Notes: a model not told the origin generated them from the sequence alone. 64,000 nt of DNA from Afipia sp. (GCA_017308575.1 JAFKEQ010000003.1:434001-498000), one strand, 5' to 3'; positions 36,188 through 45,658 are shown, counted from the stretch's first letter. Program-made: numbers and translations.

Positions 36188-37372
36188 TTAGTTGATCGTG
36201 CGGGGCTTGAGCTCCAGTATCCCGCTTGAAAACGTAAAGTTGAACCGCGCAAGGAACGTCATTCCAAGCAGACCATCGATCTGATCGCCGAAGGCGGCTT
36301 CCCTGCCGACCGATATGGCCACCGGTACGCTCGCAGCGCTTGTTTGGCCGACCTGAATAAGTTGGGCATAGCCCGGCGCGGACTGCACGGTGCCGCCTAC
36401 GACCTGAAACGTCATCAGGTTTTGTTCGTCGGGCAGTATGCGCGCACGGGCTGCGAGTCCAGGCGTGATCGAAACCATTGAGGCACCGGTATCAACCAGC
36501 ATGCGGGCCTTGACGCCGTTGATCGTGACGTCAACGACATTGTTCTTGGTGATCCAGACCTTATCGCTGCCTGACGCATAATGCGCGCGGCAACTGCCGT
36601 CATTCGCATACTCGGTGATCATTTTCGTAAGCTGCGCCGTCTGCCGCTTCGTTACGTCATAGGAAATGTACATCTCAAGCGGCGTGATGGCGTCACAGTA
36701 CCGTCCGATAGCAGCGTACATGCGTGAGATACGGTAGAATTCGCTCACCGCGACGTTTGACAGGTCGGTGAACAGCTGGAGCGCGCTGATATAGTCGCTA
36801 AGCGCTCCTCTCGGGTTTTTCATGCCTTCATAGGCCAGCCCGCGCAAATAGCGATAGCGGCTCCGTGCCTGGTCGAGCTTGATCATCTCATTCGCCACGG
36901 CGACAGCGCCTGTGAAATCGTTGATGCGCGTGAGTGCCGCGTATGCTTCCTCAAGCAGCTTGGCGCTATAGCCGCAGCGCTCGCCGAATTTACGGGCGGC
37001 GGTTGCTGCTTCGCGAGGATATCCGAAGCTCACTAGCATCTTGGCAAGCGGCTGTATCGCCTCACGATCGCATGGCTCGCGACGAAGCTGGTCGAGTAAT
37101 TTGGTGCCGGTGATAGTCTTTTCGAGTTCTGCGGCTGGATCGGGCGACACGCCCAATTGCTCGTAGACCAATTTGAAGTCGGGTTTTGGGTTGGAGGGCG
37201 GTGGTGCGGGCGCTGTATAGAAGTTGACATAAATGCCGACAGCAAGCGCTGCAACGACGCTTACAATAATTGCGATTGGAACGAAGTAACTCGGGCTTTC
37301 GTCATAGAAAGCAGCGATGCGCTCAGGCGCTGGTGCCCGGTTATCGGTGCTGTCGTCCACTGGATGACTCAT
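36188..37372 (-). CDS. Membrane-anchored retropepsin-like aspartic protease with TPR-like region
   Basis: 394 residues. A single membrane helix (FVPIAIIVSVVAALAVGIYV, about 30-49) puts the rest in the periplasm. Helical repeats cover about 65-250. The C-terminal domain (about 265-394) is a clan AA aspartic protease: MLVDTGASMVSI with the catalytic Asp (about 291) and IDGLLGMTFLARF near the end. Bacterial homologs are of the TIGR02281/gag-asp type; substrates are unknown. It may process a surface protein encoded nearby. Confidence 0.8.
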   Translation of the reverse strand: MSHPVDDSTDNRAPAPERIAAFYDESPSYFVPIAIIVSVVAALAVGIYVNFYTAPAPPPSNPKPDFKLVYEQLGVSPDPAAELEKTITGTKLLDQLRREPCDREAIQPLAKMLVSFGYPREAATAARKFGERCGYSAKLLEEAYAALTRINDFTGAVAVANEMIKLDQARSRYRYLRGLAYEGMKNPRGALSDYISALQLFTDLSNVAVSEFYRISRMYAAIGRYCDAITPLEMYISYDVTKRQTAQLTKMITEYANDGSCRAHYASGSDKVWITKNNVVDVTINGVKARMLVDTGASMVSITPGLAARARILPDEQNLMTFQVVGGTVQSAPGYAQLIQVGQTSAASVPVAISVGREAAFGDQIDGLLGMTFLARFNFTFSSGILELKPRTIN

Positions 37373-37423
37373 GGGATATTGCCAGAATTTATGCTCGTTG
37401 CCGCGACAGTGATGAGACTGCGC

Positions 37424-37663
37424 TCAGTGCACGAAATCCCATCGCCCATCTTCCCTCTTGATGAACCGGTCGGTTATGTCGAGGCCGTTGCGGGAGTAAG
37501 TGCAGACATAGCCGGGCTGTCCGCTCGCGGCTGTGCAACTGACGTTGCTGACTCTCGCGCCGATTGCGCGGGCCACGTCATCATCGCTCGGACCGTTACA
37601 TCCGCAAAGGAGCGGTCCTAACAAAGCCAAGGCTAAGAGTTTTGGAAGGGGGATGCTGCGCAT
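37424..37663 (-). CDS. Small lipoprotein (79 aa)
   Basis: Starts MRSIPLPKLLALALLGPLLC; the lipobox LLCGC predicts lipid modification at Cys and anchoring in a membrane. The mature part has two cysteines (NVSC, YVC) and a short beta-rich NGLDITDRFIKREDGRWDF. It is 51 bp upstream of, and on the same strand as, the aspartic protease gene. Confidence 0.7.
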   Translation of the reverse strand: MRSIPLPKLLALALLGPLLCGCNGPSDDDVARAIGARVSNVSCTAASGQPGYVCTYSRNGLDITDRFIKREDGRWDFVH

Positions 37664-37894
37664 GGAAACCTGCATGAAAGGGGAAACCTTTCATTTCATG
37701 CGCGAAAATCCTGATTTACGCATTCAAAGAGTAAGGGCAGAATGAAAGCATTCATTCAAAGGGAAGTTAGATTAAGTGGATTCGGTAAGGCATTGGTACG
37801 ACTCTGAGATTTTTGAAAACAAGAATATTGACCGTTTGGCTCTTGGAACACTTGCAAAAATCAGGACATTTGCACCAGGCAAGGCCAAGGGAAA

Positions 37895-38458
37895 ATGATC
37901 TATGGTTACGCCCGTGTCAGCACATGTGGCCAAAGTCTGGACGCCCAGCTCGGCCAGTTAAAGGACGCAGGTTGCCATCATATTTATCGAGAGCATCGAA
38001 GCGGTGCGACTGCTGATCGACCGCAGCTCAAACGAATGCTGAGGGTATTAAAGCCCGGCGACTTGGTGGTCATCGCGGCTGTGGACCGGCTTTCCCGTGA
38101 TACGACGGACTTGCTGGTGCTGGCCCGGCAGATGCAGACGGCTGGGGCGGGCCTCAAGTCGATAGCTGAACCGTTGGTGGATACAACATCGGAGTTTTCG
38201 GACTTGGTACTGGCGGTGCTGGGTCTTGCTGCGAAATTCGAGCGACGTCGCATGATGGAGCGGACTGCGCGAGGTCGGGCGGAGGCGAGGGCAAATGGCG
38301 TTAAATTCGGGCGTCCTTCGAAACTGAGTCCCATGGAACGGGAGCAGGCAATTTGTCGGCGTGGCGCAGGAGAGCCTGTTTCAAAAATCGCAAAGGACTT
38401 CAATGTCAGTTGTTCGACAATTTCAAGGATACAGACCTCGATGTTGAACGCACTATGA
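37895..38458 (+). CDS. Serine recombinase (resolvase/invertase family)
   Basis: 187 residues. YGYARVSTCGQSLDAQ carries the nucleophile Ser9 and Arg7; VAAVDRLSRDTTDLL (about 64-78) and the E-helix with ERRRMMERTARGRAEA are standard. The C-terminal helix-turn-helix (PVSKIAKDFNVSCSTISRI) binds DNA. It may resolve co-integrates of the island or invert a segment; I did not find obvious inversion sites beside it. Confidence 0.92.
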   Translation: MIYGYARVSTCGQSLDAQLGQLKDAGCHHIYREHRSGATADRPQLKRMLRVLKPGDLVVIAAVDRLSRDTTDLLVLARQMQTAGAGLKSIAEPLVDTTSEFSDLVLAVLGLAAKFERRRMMERTARGRAEARANGVKFGRPSKLSPMEREQAICRRGAGEPVSKIAKDFNVSCSTISRIQTSMLNAL

Positions 38459-38532
38459 AATCTAGAAATCCTGGATATTCTGCATATCTAGATGTCACGA
38501 TATGCAATGGTGCGCTTCGCGGTCGCCTGCTG

Positions 38533-40143
38533 TCACTGAACCCGGGTGCAAATCGCGTAAGAGGTTACTGCCCCAGACGCGGGCACGCCCGACGGGCAGC
38601 CACAAGTCCATTGGGTGGCGCTTGAAGGATAGTTGGATATGGGTGTGTAATAATCAATGCCATAGAGACTGTACGAACACCTAAAGCCCCCGGTCCCATA
38701 AGAGGCGTTATAGGCGCCCATCAAACAACCCCCTCCAATGACTTGCTTGCCCGCAGAACAGGTAGCGATACTGCTGGTTCCAGCGCTGCCCGTTATGCGC
38801 TCCCAGCCCATGCTAAAACTTGTTGCGCTAACTGTGCCCGCCACCTCAAGCTTGGTAGTCGGAGATGACACCCCAACCCCCACGTTGCCGCTTAGTCCTA
38901 CGGAAATCCGGTCGCCTGCCACGTTTTCCTGGATCAGGCTGAAATGACCGGCGTTTGACCAGCCAGAGGCAATGCTCCAGCTCTGTGAAACGTCGCCCAC
39001 GGTAATGCGCGCGTCTCTAGCATCACCACGGACATAAGAAAATCCGCTCGATGTGCTGCCTGATATGGACAACATGGCGGTGCCCGGTGCCCTGCCGATC
39101 CCAACTTTATCGCTCGCGTAAATGGTGGTGAAGCTGCTCTGGTTAGTGGTTGTGCTGATACCGGGCAGGATATGCCGTCCGGTGGTGTCAAAGTAAGTGG
39201 TGCCGCTCACGCCGCCGGTCGTGAACGAAATCGTTCCACCGGGCATCGCCACTGCATTGGCGTTGATCGCTACAATCCGGTCGGTAGAGGATGAGCCTCC
39301 GCCGCTTGAAGAAGTCTGCCCCGGCCCAAGCAAAGCGCCCTGAAAATAGGTCCCCTTGTTGTTGCCCGCCACCTGCAACGTAAGCCCTAGGGTACTGGTC
39401 GAAGCGCCATAGGCCTCTACATAGTCAGTCGAGCCGTTCATGTCTAAAATGGCCACCAGCATGGCTCCGATGTGCTCGCCATCACTGCCGTCAGATCCAT
39501 AGCTCCCCGCTGCAACGGAGGCACCGTTTTTGTAAAGAAAAGCATCACAACTGGAGATATAGCCAGATCCATAATAAGTAGATCCGTTGGTCGCCCCACA
39601 TTGGATCTTCAATACAAGCAAATATTTCCCCGCTACCGTTGGCGTAAAGCGGTCGCTGGCAAAATTGCTGTTGGTGTCAGAATCCTCTGTCCCGAAACTA
39701 AGTTTGCTCGCCGTACCGGTCACCGTTTGGCTCACGCCTCCCTTGTTCACGCTGAATGCCACCGCCGTCGTCGCGCTGCTGATTCCGCCTCCACTGACAC
39801 CGGTAAGCAAACTTCCATCACCAATGAACTTTACCGCACTCACGTTGCCGGTGGCGCTGACGTCGGTAACACTTACGGCGGCAAGGCTGGTGTTGCCAGT
39901 CACCGATAGCCCGCCGGTATTCACAGTGGAAATTATCAGACTGCCGCTGGTGGTCAGCAGCCCGGCCGCTCCATCGCAGGCAATATCCAGACCGTCAGTG
40001 TAGCAGATGCGGTTAGCGGTGAGTTTGGGTGTGGTGACATTGGTCATGCTCACGGTCGCGAAGTCAGCCCAGCCTTGGGCATGGATCTGTGGGGCCAGGA
40101 ATGCCGAGCCAATAAATAATAGAAGGGCGATTGCAGTTTTCAC
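38533..40143 (-). CDS. Secreted tail-fibre-like repetitive protein
   Basis: 536 residues from GTG 40143, which overlaps the upstream stop as GTGA. A signal peptide (KTAIALLLFIGSAFLAPQIHA) is cleaved, so the protein is exported. The body is rich in Ser, Thr, Gly and beta repeats. FIGDGSLLTGV and the VGIGRAPGTAMLSISG / VGVGVSSPTTKLEVAG repeats are the patterns of phage and pilus-tip fibre proteins. A C1q/TNF-like middle region (VAGKYLLVLKIQCG) and a Cys-rich C-terminus with CSAGKQVIGGGC follow. It may be an adhesin or the tip of a surface structure. Confidence 0.75.
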   Translation of the reverse strand: MKTAIALLLFIGSAFLAPQIHAQGWADFATVSMTNVTTPKLTANRICYTDGLDIACDGAAGLLTTSGSLIISTVNTGGLSVTGNTSLAAVSVTDVSATGNVSAVKFIGDGSLLTGVSGGGISSATTAVAFSVNKGGVSQTVTGTASKLSFGTEDSDTNSNFASDRFTPTVAGKYLLVLKIQCGATNGSTYYGSGYISSCDAFLYKNGASVAAGSYGSDGSDGEHIGAMLVAILDMNGSTDYVEAYGASTSTLGLTLQVAGNNKGTYFQGALLGPGQTSSSGGGSSSTDRIVAINANAVAMPGGTISFTTGGVSGTTYFDTTGRHILPGISTTTNQSSFTTIYASDKVGIGRAPGTAMLSISGSTSSGFSYVRGDARDARITVGDVSQSWSIASGWSNAGHFSLIQENVAGDRISVGLSGNVGVGVSSPTTKLEVAGTVSATSFSMGWERITGSAGTSSIATCSAGKQVIGGGCLMGAYNASYGTGGFRCSYSLYGIDYYTPISNYPSSATQWTCGCPSGVPASGAVTSYAICTRVQ

Positions 40144-40346
40144 CGGCAAAGCTGCTTCTTGCCGGTTGTAGCGTTGATTTGCTCAGAGCCCGCTTGGCAT
40201 CCGCGCGGGGACTCTGTCGTTTTAATTGGAATGCTGGTGGATGACGTTTCGGTATGGAGATTTGGCGAGGCTAGGCCCGCTTGCGAGGAGAGGGCTATAA
40301 CCGCGACCGAGAGCGTCGCTAATGTGAGGTCTCGCCAATTGTTCAT
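40140..40346 (-). CDS. Small secreted protein upstream of the fibre-like gene
   Basis: 68 residues from MNNWRDLTLATLSVAVIALS after an AAAGGCG site; an in-frame upstream ATG adds 11 residues. The signal peptide ends near AGLASP and the mature part is about 45 residues with two cysteines (GCQAG, QLCR). The four-base overlap with the fibre-like gene shows joint translation. Confidence 0.65.
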   Translation of the reverse strand: MNNWRDLTLATLSVAVIALSSQAGLASPNLHTETSSTSIPIKTTESPRGCQAGSEQINATTGKKQLCR

Positions 40347-40791
40347 GCTTACGCCTTTCCTCTTGAGGCGTAGCAGCAATCATACAGGTGGCTAGGGAGT
40401 TAAGAACCGTCAGTGATAACGGCGCAGCGTATTTACGCTTACGCGCTGTTTTATTTCGCTGCCTCCCCAACCCTAGGGCTGGAAGGCAGCAGTTTTGGTT
40501 ACGGCTCATGCTAGGAGCCGACCACTGAATGAGGTTCTTACGCCTCAGCACGGAATTGCTGTCCGCACTGAGGCCATCATACGGCGGATAGTGCGGGGAG
40601 GCATCTCCATTGCTAACTTCATGGGCACTCATGTAGCAGCGCTGCACCAAGAGTGAGAGGTCTTTGGCCGAAGAACTCTGTACTTCAGGACATGCCACAT
40701 ATTCTTATGGAGGATAACGCGCGTTTGATTCCGATCATGTCTTGCGATCCTAAAAAGAGTTCGGTTGGCTGGCCGGAGCAAGGAGGTTGAC
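40347..40791. other. Intergenic region, about 445 bp
   Basis: Lies between the divergent secreted-protein operon and the gene at 40792. A minus-strand open frame crosses it but has no coding signs. GGAGG before 40792 is the only clear signal; no strong hairpin or tandem repeat seen. Confidence 0.4.
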
Positions 40792-41910
40792 ATGAAAACT
40801 TACACGCGCCAGCAACTACATGATCTGGTCTGGTCGGGACCTATGCGCGAGGTCGCGAAGACTCTTGAGCTTTCTGATAATGGACTGAGAAAGCACTGCG
40901 TAAAGGCGTTCGTGCCATTACCGCCGCAGGGGCACTGGAATAAGGTTCATGCGGGACAGAAGGTGAAGACCAGTCCTTTGCCGCCGCGCCCGCCGGGCGT
41001 GTCCGATACGATACAGATCGGCCAATGGGATTATCGGCAGCATCAAAAGGAGCTTGAAGAGACAGAACCAGTAGCGCCGGTATTTGACGAGCCCATAGAA
41101 AATTTACGGGAACGCGTAACACGCAATATTGGGGTCGTGCTTGCGTCGAAGAACTTATCGCCACCGCATGCTGCGTTTCGACGCCAGGTAGAGGATGATG
41201 CAAGGAAAGCGGCACAATCGTCGTGGCACACGGCGATATTCAGTGCCGCCTTGGAAAAGCGGCGTCTCCGCATCTTGCAGGGGCTTTTCTACGGACTGAG
41301 CCGTCTTGATTGCTCGGTAACAGTACAGGGCCAGGATACTCGCACCATCTATGTGAATGTGGGTCACCAAAATGTGTCCATAGGACTTGAGCGTGTAGCA
41401 AATCGCCGACGAGTACCTGATGAGCAGGCTGTCGAGAGGCTGAAGTTCTCAATATTCAAGGGTTACGATAAGAATACTGAGCGCGCATCGTGGGTCGACT
41501 CGGACGAGCAAACGCTGGAGAGCCAGCTCACCAGCATTGCCGTGGAAATAATCGTCGCCGGAGAAATGCAATATCGCGAGCACCGGACTTGGGTCTACGA
41601 AGAGGAGGTGCGTCGCCGAGAGCAGATGCGGCAGGAGGCTATCAGGAAGAAGCTGGAGCAAGAAAAGGCCGAGCGAGAACGGCTGTTAAAGTTGGAAGCT
41701 GACAGGTTAAAGCGTCTGACAGACAGTGCCGAAGATTATCAACGGGCGCAGGCAATCCGAAATTTCGTTTCTGCTGTTATCGAAGTGCCAACGGATGATG
41801 TTGATCCGGTAAGTATCGCGCGTTGGAGGGAATGGGCGCTTCAGCAGGCGGACAAGTTGGACCCGATTTCTACGGGAAGAATATGGAATGATGTCAACGA
41901 TGGCGCATAG
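40792..41910 (+). CDS. Hypothetical mobile-element protein with N-terminal HTH-like domain
   Basis: 372 residues from MKTYTRQQLHDLVWSGPM, after AGGAGG at seven bases. REVAKTLELSDNGLRKHCVKAFVPLPPQGHWNK (about 15-47) is the conserved head of a family common on genomic islands and looks like a helix-turn-helix. A long basic coiled coil (about 255-310, EEVRRREQMRQEAIRKKLEQEK) precedes the C-terminal helices. Function unknown; DNA binding is inferred. Confidence 0.7.
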   Translation: MKTYTRQQLHDLVWSGPMREVAKTLELSDNGLRKHCVKAFVPLPPQGHWNKVHAGQKVKTSPLPPRPPGVSDTIQIGQWDYRQHQKELEETEPVAPVFDEPIENLRERVTRNIGVVLASKNLSPPHAAFRRQVEDDARKAAQSSWHTAIFSAALEKRRLRILQGLFYGLSRLDCSVTVQGQDTRTIYVNVGHQNVSIGLERVANRRRVPDEQAVERLKFSIFKGYDKNTERASWVDSDEQTLESQLTSIAVEIIVAGEMQYREHRTWVYEEEVRRREQMRQEAIRKKLEQEKAERERLLKLEADRLKRLTDSAEDYQRAQAIRNFVSAVIEVPTDDVDPVSIARWREWALQQADKLDPISTGRIWNDVNDGA

Positions 41911-42009
41911 TACGTCGAGATGTGCGCGAGAGGAGTGTAAGGTTCGGAAATGCAAGACGACTGATACAGACTAGCGTGTCAAGCGCGAGAAGCATTCCTT
42001 TGCCGCGCT

Positions 42010-42876
42010 TCATTTCGGCAATGGATAAAAACGCGTTGCGATTGATGAGGCTTTCGCCTCCGTCATCGCATCATGAACAAACTTCTTCTTCGAGACGTAT
42101 CGAGCGCAAGCCAAACCGGATTCATCGTAGATTTCGAGTTTGACAAGAGAGTCTCCTCCTCCGAAATCAATATAGACGGGGCACATGGCTTCCAACCATG
42201 TTCGGCGAGGGCGTACCCAATCGTATTGATGATGCCCACGATAGGCTTGCTCAACCTCGGTGCGGATATCTCCCATGCCGTGCATCAAGCCGAAGTGGAG
42301 AGTCGACTTTGTGATCTTTTGCTCTGGATAATCACGTCGGGCTTCGGATAATCGAAAAAAGATGCCAGTGGCAGCGCCCTTCATTTGACGCGTTGCCTTT
42401 GACCAGACGATATCGGCGGCAATGTGTGAGTTCGGATCTGGCAAAATATGGAAGATATCAAAGTTATCACGGAAGCCTCGCCCGTCGATAATCCATACGA
42501 GATTGCCATAGAATGCTTCGCGAGAGTGGCGTTCCGCGTCCGACATTGCCGAATGCTGAACCTCAATTACAATTCCCGTTGGCGTCTTGATGTCGGCGCG
42601 ATGAATTTCTCCATCTGCGGCGGTGTGGGAAATCTCGCGGCATTCCTCCGGGAAAAGGTTCTTCCACGCGCGATGCCAGTCTGTCTCGTTCTCCCACCAC
42701 GGATCACAATTTCGGCGAGTAGCGTGCGCCCAATGATGCAAAATGCGTGGGCCGCACTTCGCAACCATTTCAGCACCACAGGTGGGGCAAATGCCACGGC
42801 CGCCAGGGAAGGCTTCGTGACGTACGGCATCGATAATCGCGTATTGCAGGCGTGTGCTCCAATCTGGGTTGCACAA
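42010..42876 (-). CDS. CoiA-like nuclease 1
   Basis: 288 residues. A zinc-finger-like CPTCGAEMVAKCGPRILHHWAH (about 30-51) is followed by DPWWENETDWHRAWKNLFP and a PD-(D/E)xK-type core HRADIKTPTGIVIEVQHS (about 92-109, Asp, Glu and Gln), then FYGNLVWIIDGRG. These are the marks of the CoiA-like competence/nuclease family. It probably cuts or processes DNA in the cytosol. A paralog lies 88 bp upstream. Confidence 0.78.
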   Translation of the reverse strand: MCNPDWSTRLQYAIIDAVRHEAFPGGRGICPTCGAEMVAKCGPRILHHWAHATRRNCDPWWENETDWHRAWKNLFPEECREISHTAADGEIHRADIKTPTGIVIEVQHSAMSDAERHSREAFYGNLVWIIDGRGFRDNFDIFHILPDPNSHIAADIVWSKATRQMKGAATGIFFRLSEARRDYPEQKITKSTLHFGLMHGMGDIRTEVEQAYRGHHQYDWVRPRRTWLEAMCPVYIDFGGGDSLVKLEIYDESGLACARYVSKKKFVHDAMTEAKASSIATRFYPLPK

Positions 42877-42964
42877 TATCCTGCGCAGCGTTGATCGACA
42901 ACGCCAAGCAGATGAGTGGCTATCTTAGGCAGCACATCTAAGGGGCGGGGATATGCTGAGTTAA

Positions 42965-43777
42965 CTAAAAGCGCCTAAATCCACGCCGTTGAGCCGCACC
43001 AATTGGTCCAGTAAGCCTTCGGTACCCCTGCTGAGTTACCAATGCACTGTGTGCCTGGTGCTGCTCTCGAAGGCCTTGAGCTACCAACGAAAGAATTTCT
43101 CCAAAGGGAAGTAACTCAGCGCGGGTAGGGGCTTCGCGGACAAACTGCTCTGGCGACATGCCGATAACCACGGCATTTCGTTCTGCCCTTCCCGGAAGTA
43201 GGCACCAGAGGGTGTTGCCGAAAACATCGGAGGATTCTCTCGTGCCAATTCCCCGAAAATCAAAGATAACCGGTGCTGAGCTATCAAGCCACATCATGGG
43301 GAAGCACTCTTCTGGGAACGCCAGAAGATAGTATCCCTGGATGCGCATGCTCCTGAGCCCATCTTTCCCCTTTAGAAATCGCGGATAGTCGCGTTGTAAG
43401 CGGGTGCCATCAACGATCCACAACATGTTTCCGTAGAAGCGTTCGCGGGCAGCTCGTTCTTGCGGATCGAGGTGAGAATGCTGAAACTCAACGACGAGGC
43501 CAAAGTTGGTGCGGACATCTGCGATGTGCCGCTCTCCAGTACTTTCATCATACTGGATAAATTCTTGAAATTCGGCTGGGAAGTTATTTTTCCACGCGCG
43601 ATGCCACTCAGTTTCCTTCTCCGACCACGGATCACAATCTCGCATTCCGCGATGTGCCCAGTGCGATATTCTATGGGAGCCGCATTTGGCAATAACGTCG
43701 CCATTGCATGAAGGGCACGCGCCGCGACCTCCAACGAATGCTTCGACACGCTTACCGGCTGCGAGGGCGTATTTCAT
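42965..43777 (-). CDS. CoiA-like nuclease 2 (paralog of the neighbour)
   Basis: 270 residues with the same sequence of motifs: CPSCNGDVIAKCGSHRISHWAH, DPWSEKETEWHRAWKNNFP, HIADVRTNFGLVVEFQHSHL and FYGNMLWIVDGTR. The second half differs from the downstream paralog, suggesting an old duplication with specialisation. Both are on the minus strand and could be one transcript. Confidence 0.78.
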   Translation of the reverse strand: MKYALAAGKRVEAFVGGRGACPSCNGDVIAKCGSHRISHWAHRGMRDCDPWSEKETEWHRAWKNNFPAEFQEFIQYDESTGERHIADVRTNFGLVVEFQHSHLDPQERAARERFYGNMLWIVDGTRLQRDYPRFLKGKDGLRSMRIQGYYLLAFPEECFPMMWLDSSAPVIFDFRGIGTRESSDVFGNTLWCLLPGRAERNAVVIGMSPEQFVREAPTRAELLPFGEILSLVAQGLREQHQAHSALVTQQGYRRLTGPIGAAQRRGFRRF

Positions 43778-43893
43778 CTTTCTTCCAAACCTCCTTTAGC
43801 TGCCGTTATTAGCTCCACTCATTGTCGCCGTTTTACGAAACCAAGTCAGTATTTTTATCGACGGCCCCTGGCGCGGCGCGTAATATTGTCTCT

Positions 43894-44670
43894 ATGGATA
43901 GTGATGATGATGAGCGTGATGACTTCCCGGATTATCGTGATCCGGCGGACATTTCTGCGCGTGAGTTTACTCGTGCGCTTGGCACTCTGAATCTGTTTAA
44001 TGATCCGTATCTTCGTACGCAGGCGTTTAATCTTGCCATTGTCGATAAGTTTATCATGGAGCTCGAATACGAGGTTCTCCGGAAACTTAACGAAGAAGAA
44101 CACGTTCCCATGGAGGCAACGTTTCTGAGTGCGCAAACGCAAATGTGGATATTTGCGGTCTATGAAATTCTGCGGACCTGGCGCGAGCGGGCGAAAGAAG
44201 TCGTCAAGCTTAAAGAAAACGGCGGGTTAAAGCTGAAGGTTGATGCTCTGCGGCGCGATCGCGGCTTTCGCCATTTTGGCAGAGAGTTGCGAGCGGATCA
44301 GATTGAAGCCGTGATCGATAGTCCTAAAATAATAGACGACATTAAGGTTGACCTTCGTTTCACTCACATTCCCTTTGTCCGCATTCAGCATATACGCGTT
44401 GCGCTCGCCAAACATGAGGTCGGCGGGAGAAAGAAATCAATTGCTTATGCGCCAGGGCATGGAAGAATAAATCAATGGTGCGGTTCGCTGGAGTTTGAAC
44501 TTGAAAACGATGGCGCGATCATGGGACAGATCAGCCGCCGGGATATCGCTGATGAACTGCGGGCGTTGTCTGACCGAAGCAATCCTCCTTCGGACGAAGA
44601 CCTTCAATCTTTTGACGCGTTCATGAAGGGTCCCGACATGAAACCGTTTGAGGAAGGCGAGAACGACTAA
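43894..44670 (+). CDS. Hypothetical protein
   Basis: 258 residues from MDSDDDERDDFPDYRDP; the open frame begins at 43822. No membrane segment. The N-terminus is very acidic; helices follow with FLSAQTQMWIFAVYEILRTWRER and FVRIQHIRVALAKHEV. I do not recognise the family; the helical middle with a central Arg/His-bearing segment is seen in other island-borne proteins. It is divergent from the CoiA-like pair. Confidence 0.6.
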   Translation: MDSDDDERDDFPDYRDPADISAREFTRALGTLNLFNDPYLRTQAFNLAIVDKFIMELEYEVLRKLNEEEHVPMEATFLSAQTQMWIFAVYEILRTWRERAKEVVKLKENGGLKLKVDALRRDRGFRHFGRELRADQIEAVIDSPKIIDDIKVDLRFTHIPFVRIQHIRVALAKHEVGGRKKSIAYAPGHGRINQWCGSLEFELENDGAIMGQISRRDIADELRALSDRSNPPSDEDLQSFDAFMKGPDMKPFEEGEND

Positions 44671-44711
44671 CTGCCTGTATGTGAAAAGTCAGGCTTCGGC
44701 GCCGTGGACCA

Positions 44712-45215
44712 TTATGCCGTTGCTGCCGTAAAGCGCCGTACAGCGAAACCTATCCCCGAAATCGAAAGCAGCGAGAGTGCGAAACCGGCGAAGGCGAAGC
44801 CGAGTCCTGCTTGCGTGAGGGGAATAGCGGGTTCGAACGCTCGCCAAGTTGCCCGAGCTAATGGCGGATCATAATTGGTCAGAAGGTAGGTGAAGCGATC
44901 AAACGATCTGGCTTCGTTCAAATAGGCTCGCTGTTTGCCCAAGCGCTCAAGACGCTCAGCGGTCCCTTTTTCAAGTTGTGCCAGGCCTTGGATAAGCGGC
45001 TGGGGGTTACTGGACATGATCCCAAGCGCCGAGGTTCGGTCATGGCCTAGCTTGCGTGCGTTGTCGTCGAACTGATTAGTTATTCTTTGCAGCTCATCGA
45101 CCGCGCCGCCTATGCGTTGATAGTACTGCTGCATGAATTCGGGCGCTTGTGAAAACAGTGCGGCAAAGGATATTGCAACGAGCAAAGTCAGTATTGACCG
45201 TAGGGGCATCGTCAA
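44712..45215 (-). CDS. DUF2937 family membrane protein
   Basis: 167 residues. N-terminal hydrophobic segment (ILTLLVAISFAALFSQAP), then the family motif PEFMQQYYQRIGGAVDELQRI, a helical middle and a C-terminal membrane helix (GLGFAFAGFALSLLSISGI). DUF2937 proteins are small inner-membrane proteins of unknown role. It is convergent with the gene at 43894. Confidence 0.75.
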   Translation of the reverse strand: MTMPLRSILTLLVAISFAALFSQAPEFMQQYYQRIGGAVDELQRITNQFDDNARKLGHDRTSALGIMSSNPQPLIQGLAQLEKGTAERLERLGKQRAYLNEARSFDRFTYLLTNYDPPLARATWRAFEPAIPLTQAGLGFAFAGFALSLLSISGIGFAVRRFTAATA

Positions 45216-45237
45216 CTCCGCACGATTCAGACGATGG

Positions 45238-45447
45238 TCATCCTACCGCAGATTCTGGTGCAATCCGGACCCTTCGACCGCCGCCAAACCAAAATGGGGA
45301 TAAGCGGCAAAGTACTGAAATGTATGATGTTTGCGGCTGCTTATAACTTGAGCAGTCAAGCAACACGTCATTACTTCTCATGTTAAAAGAGCCCGCCGCA
45401 AGGCATGGCGCCGTCAAGTACATAACCAGAAAAAGGAGCGATGCCAT
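45238..45447 (-). CDS. Possible small secreted protein or fragment
   Basis: 69 residues if it starts MASLLFLVMYLTAPCLAAGS, which looks like a signal peptide. The mature part SNDVLLDCSSYK resembles the beginning of Rap1a/Tai-type secreted proteins, but the sequence ends soon after, so it may be a truncated relic. Weak ribosome-binding site. Confidence 0.35.
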   Translation of the reverse strand: MASLLFLVMYLTAPCLAAGSFNMRSNDVLLDCSSYKQPQTSYISVLCRLSPFWFGGGRRVRIAPESAVG

Positions 45448-45530
45448 GAGTCTCTGCGGCACGCTCGCTATCTTCTGGCGTAGATTGCAAGTCTTTCTTG
45501 CGATCAACGTTCGGCTTCGATAGCGATAGA

Positions 45531-45561
45531 AGAAAGGGGTCGTTACTGCGGCCCCTTTCTT
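45531..45561. terminator. Strong hairpin, terminator-like
   Basis: AGAAAGGGG, twelve-base loop, CCCCTTTCTT. The GTTACTGCGGCC part recurs at 46083 and, inverted, at 54355. It lies between two diverging small genes. Confidence 0.55.
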
Positions 45562-45658
45562 ACGGGCGATATAAGTATAGAAATAAAGCCGCCGCCTCTG
45601 CGTGCGTCGAATGTTATATCCGATATACTCTTCGGTGAAGTTATGCGTAGGTTTGAAG

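Noticed and set aside
38533..40143. Prophage tail module
   Set aside because: The fibre-like protein has a signal peptide and no capsid, portal, terminase or baseplate genes are near.
40222..40698. 158-codon open frame on the minus strand
   Set aside because: It overlaps the small secreted gene in another frame and its composition is not protein-like.
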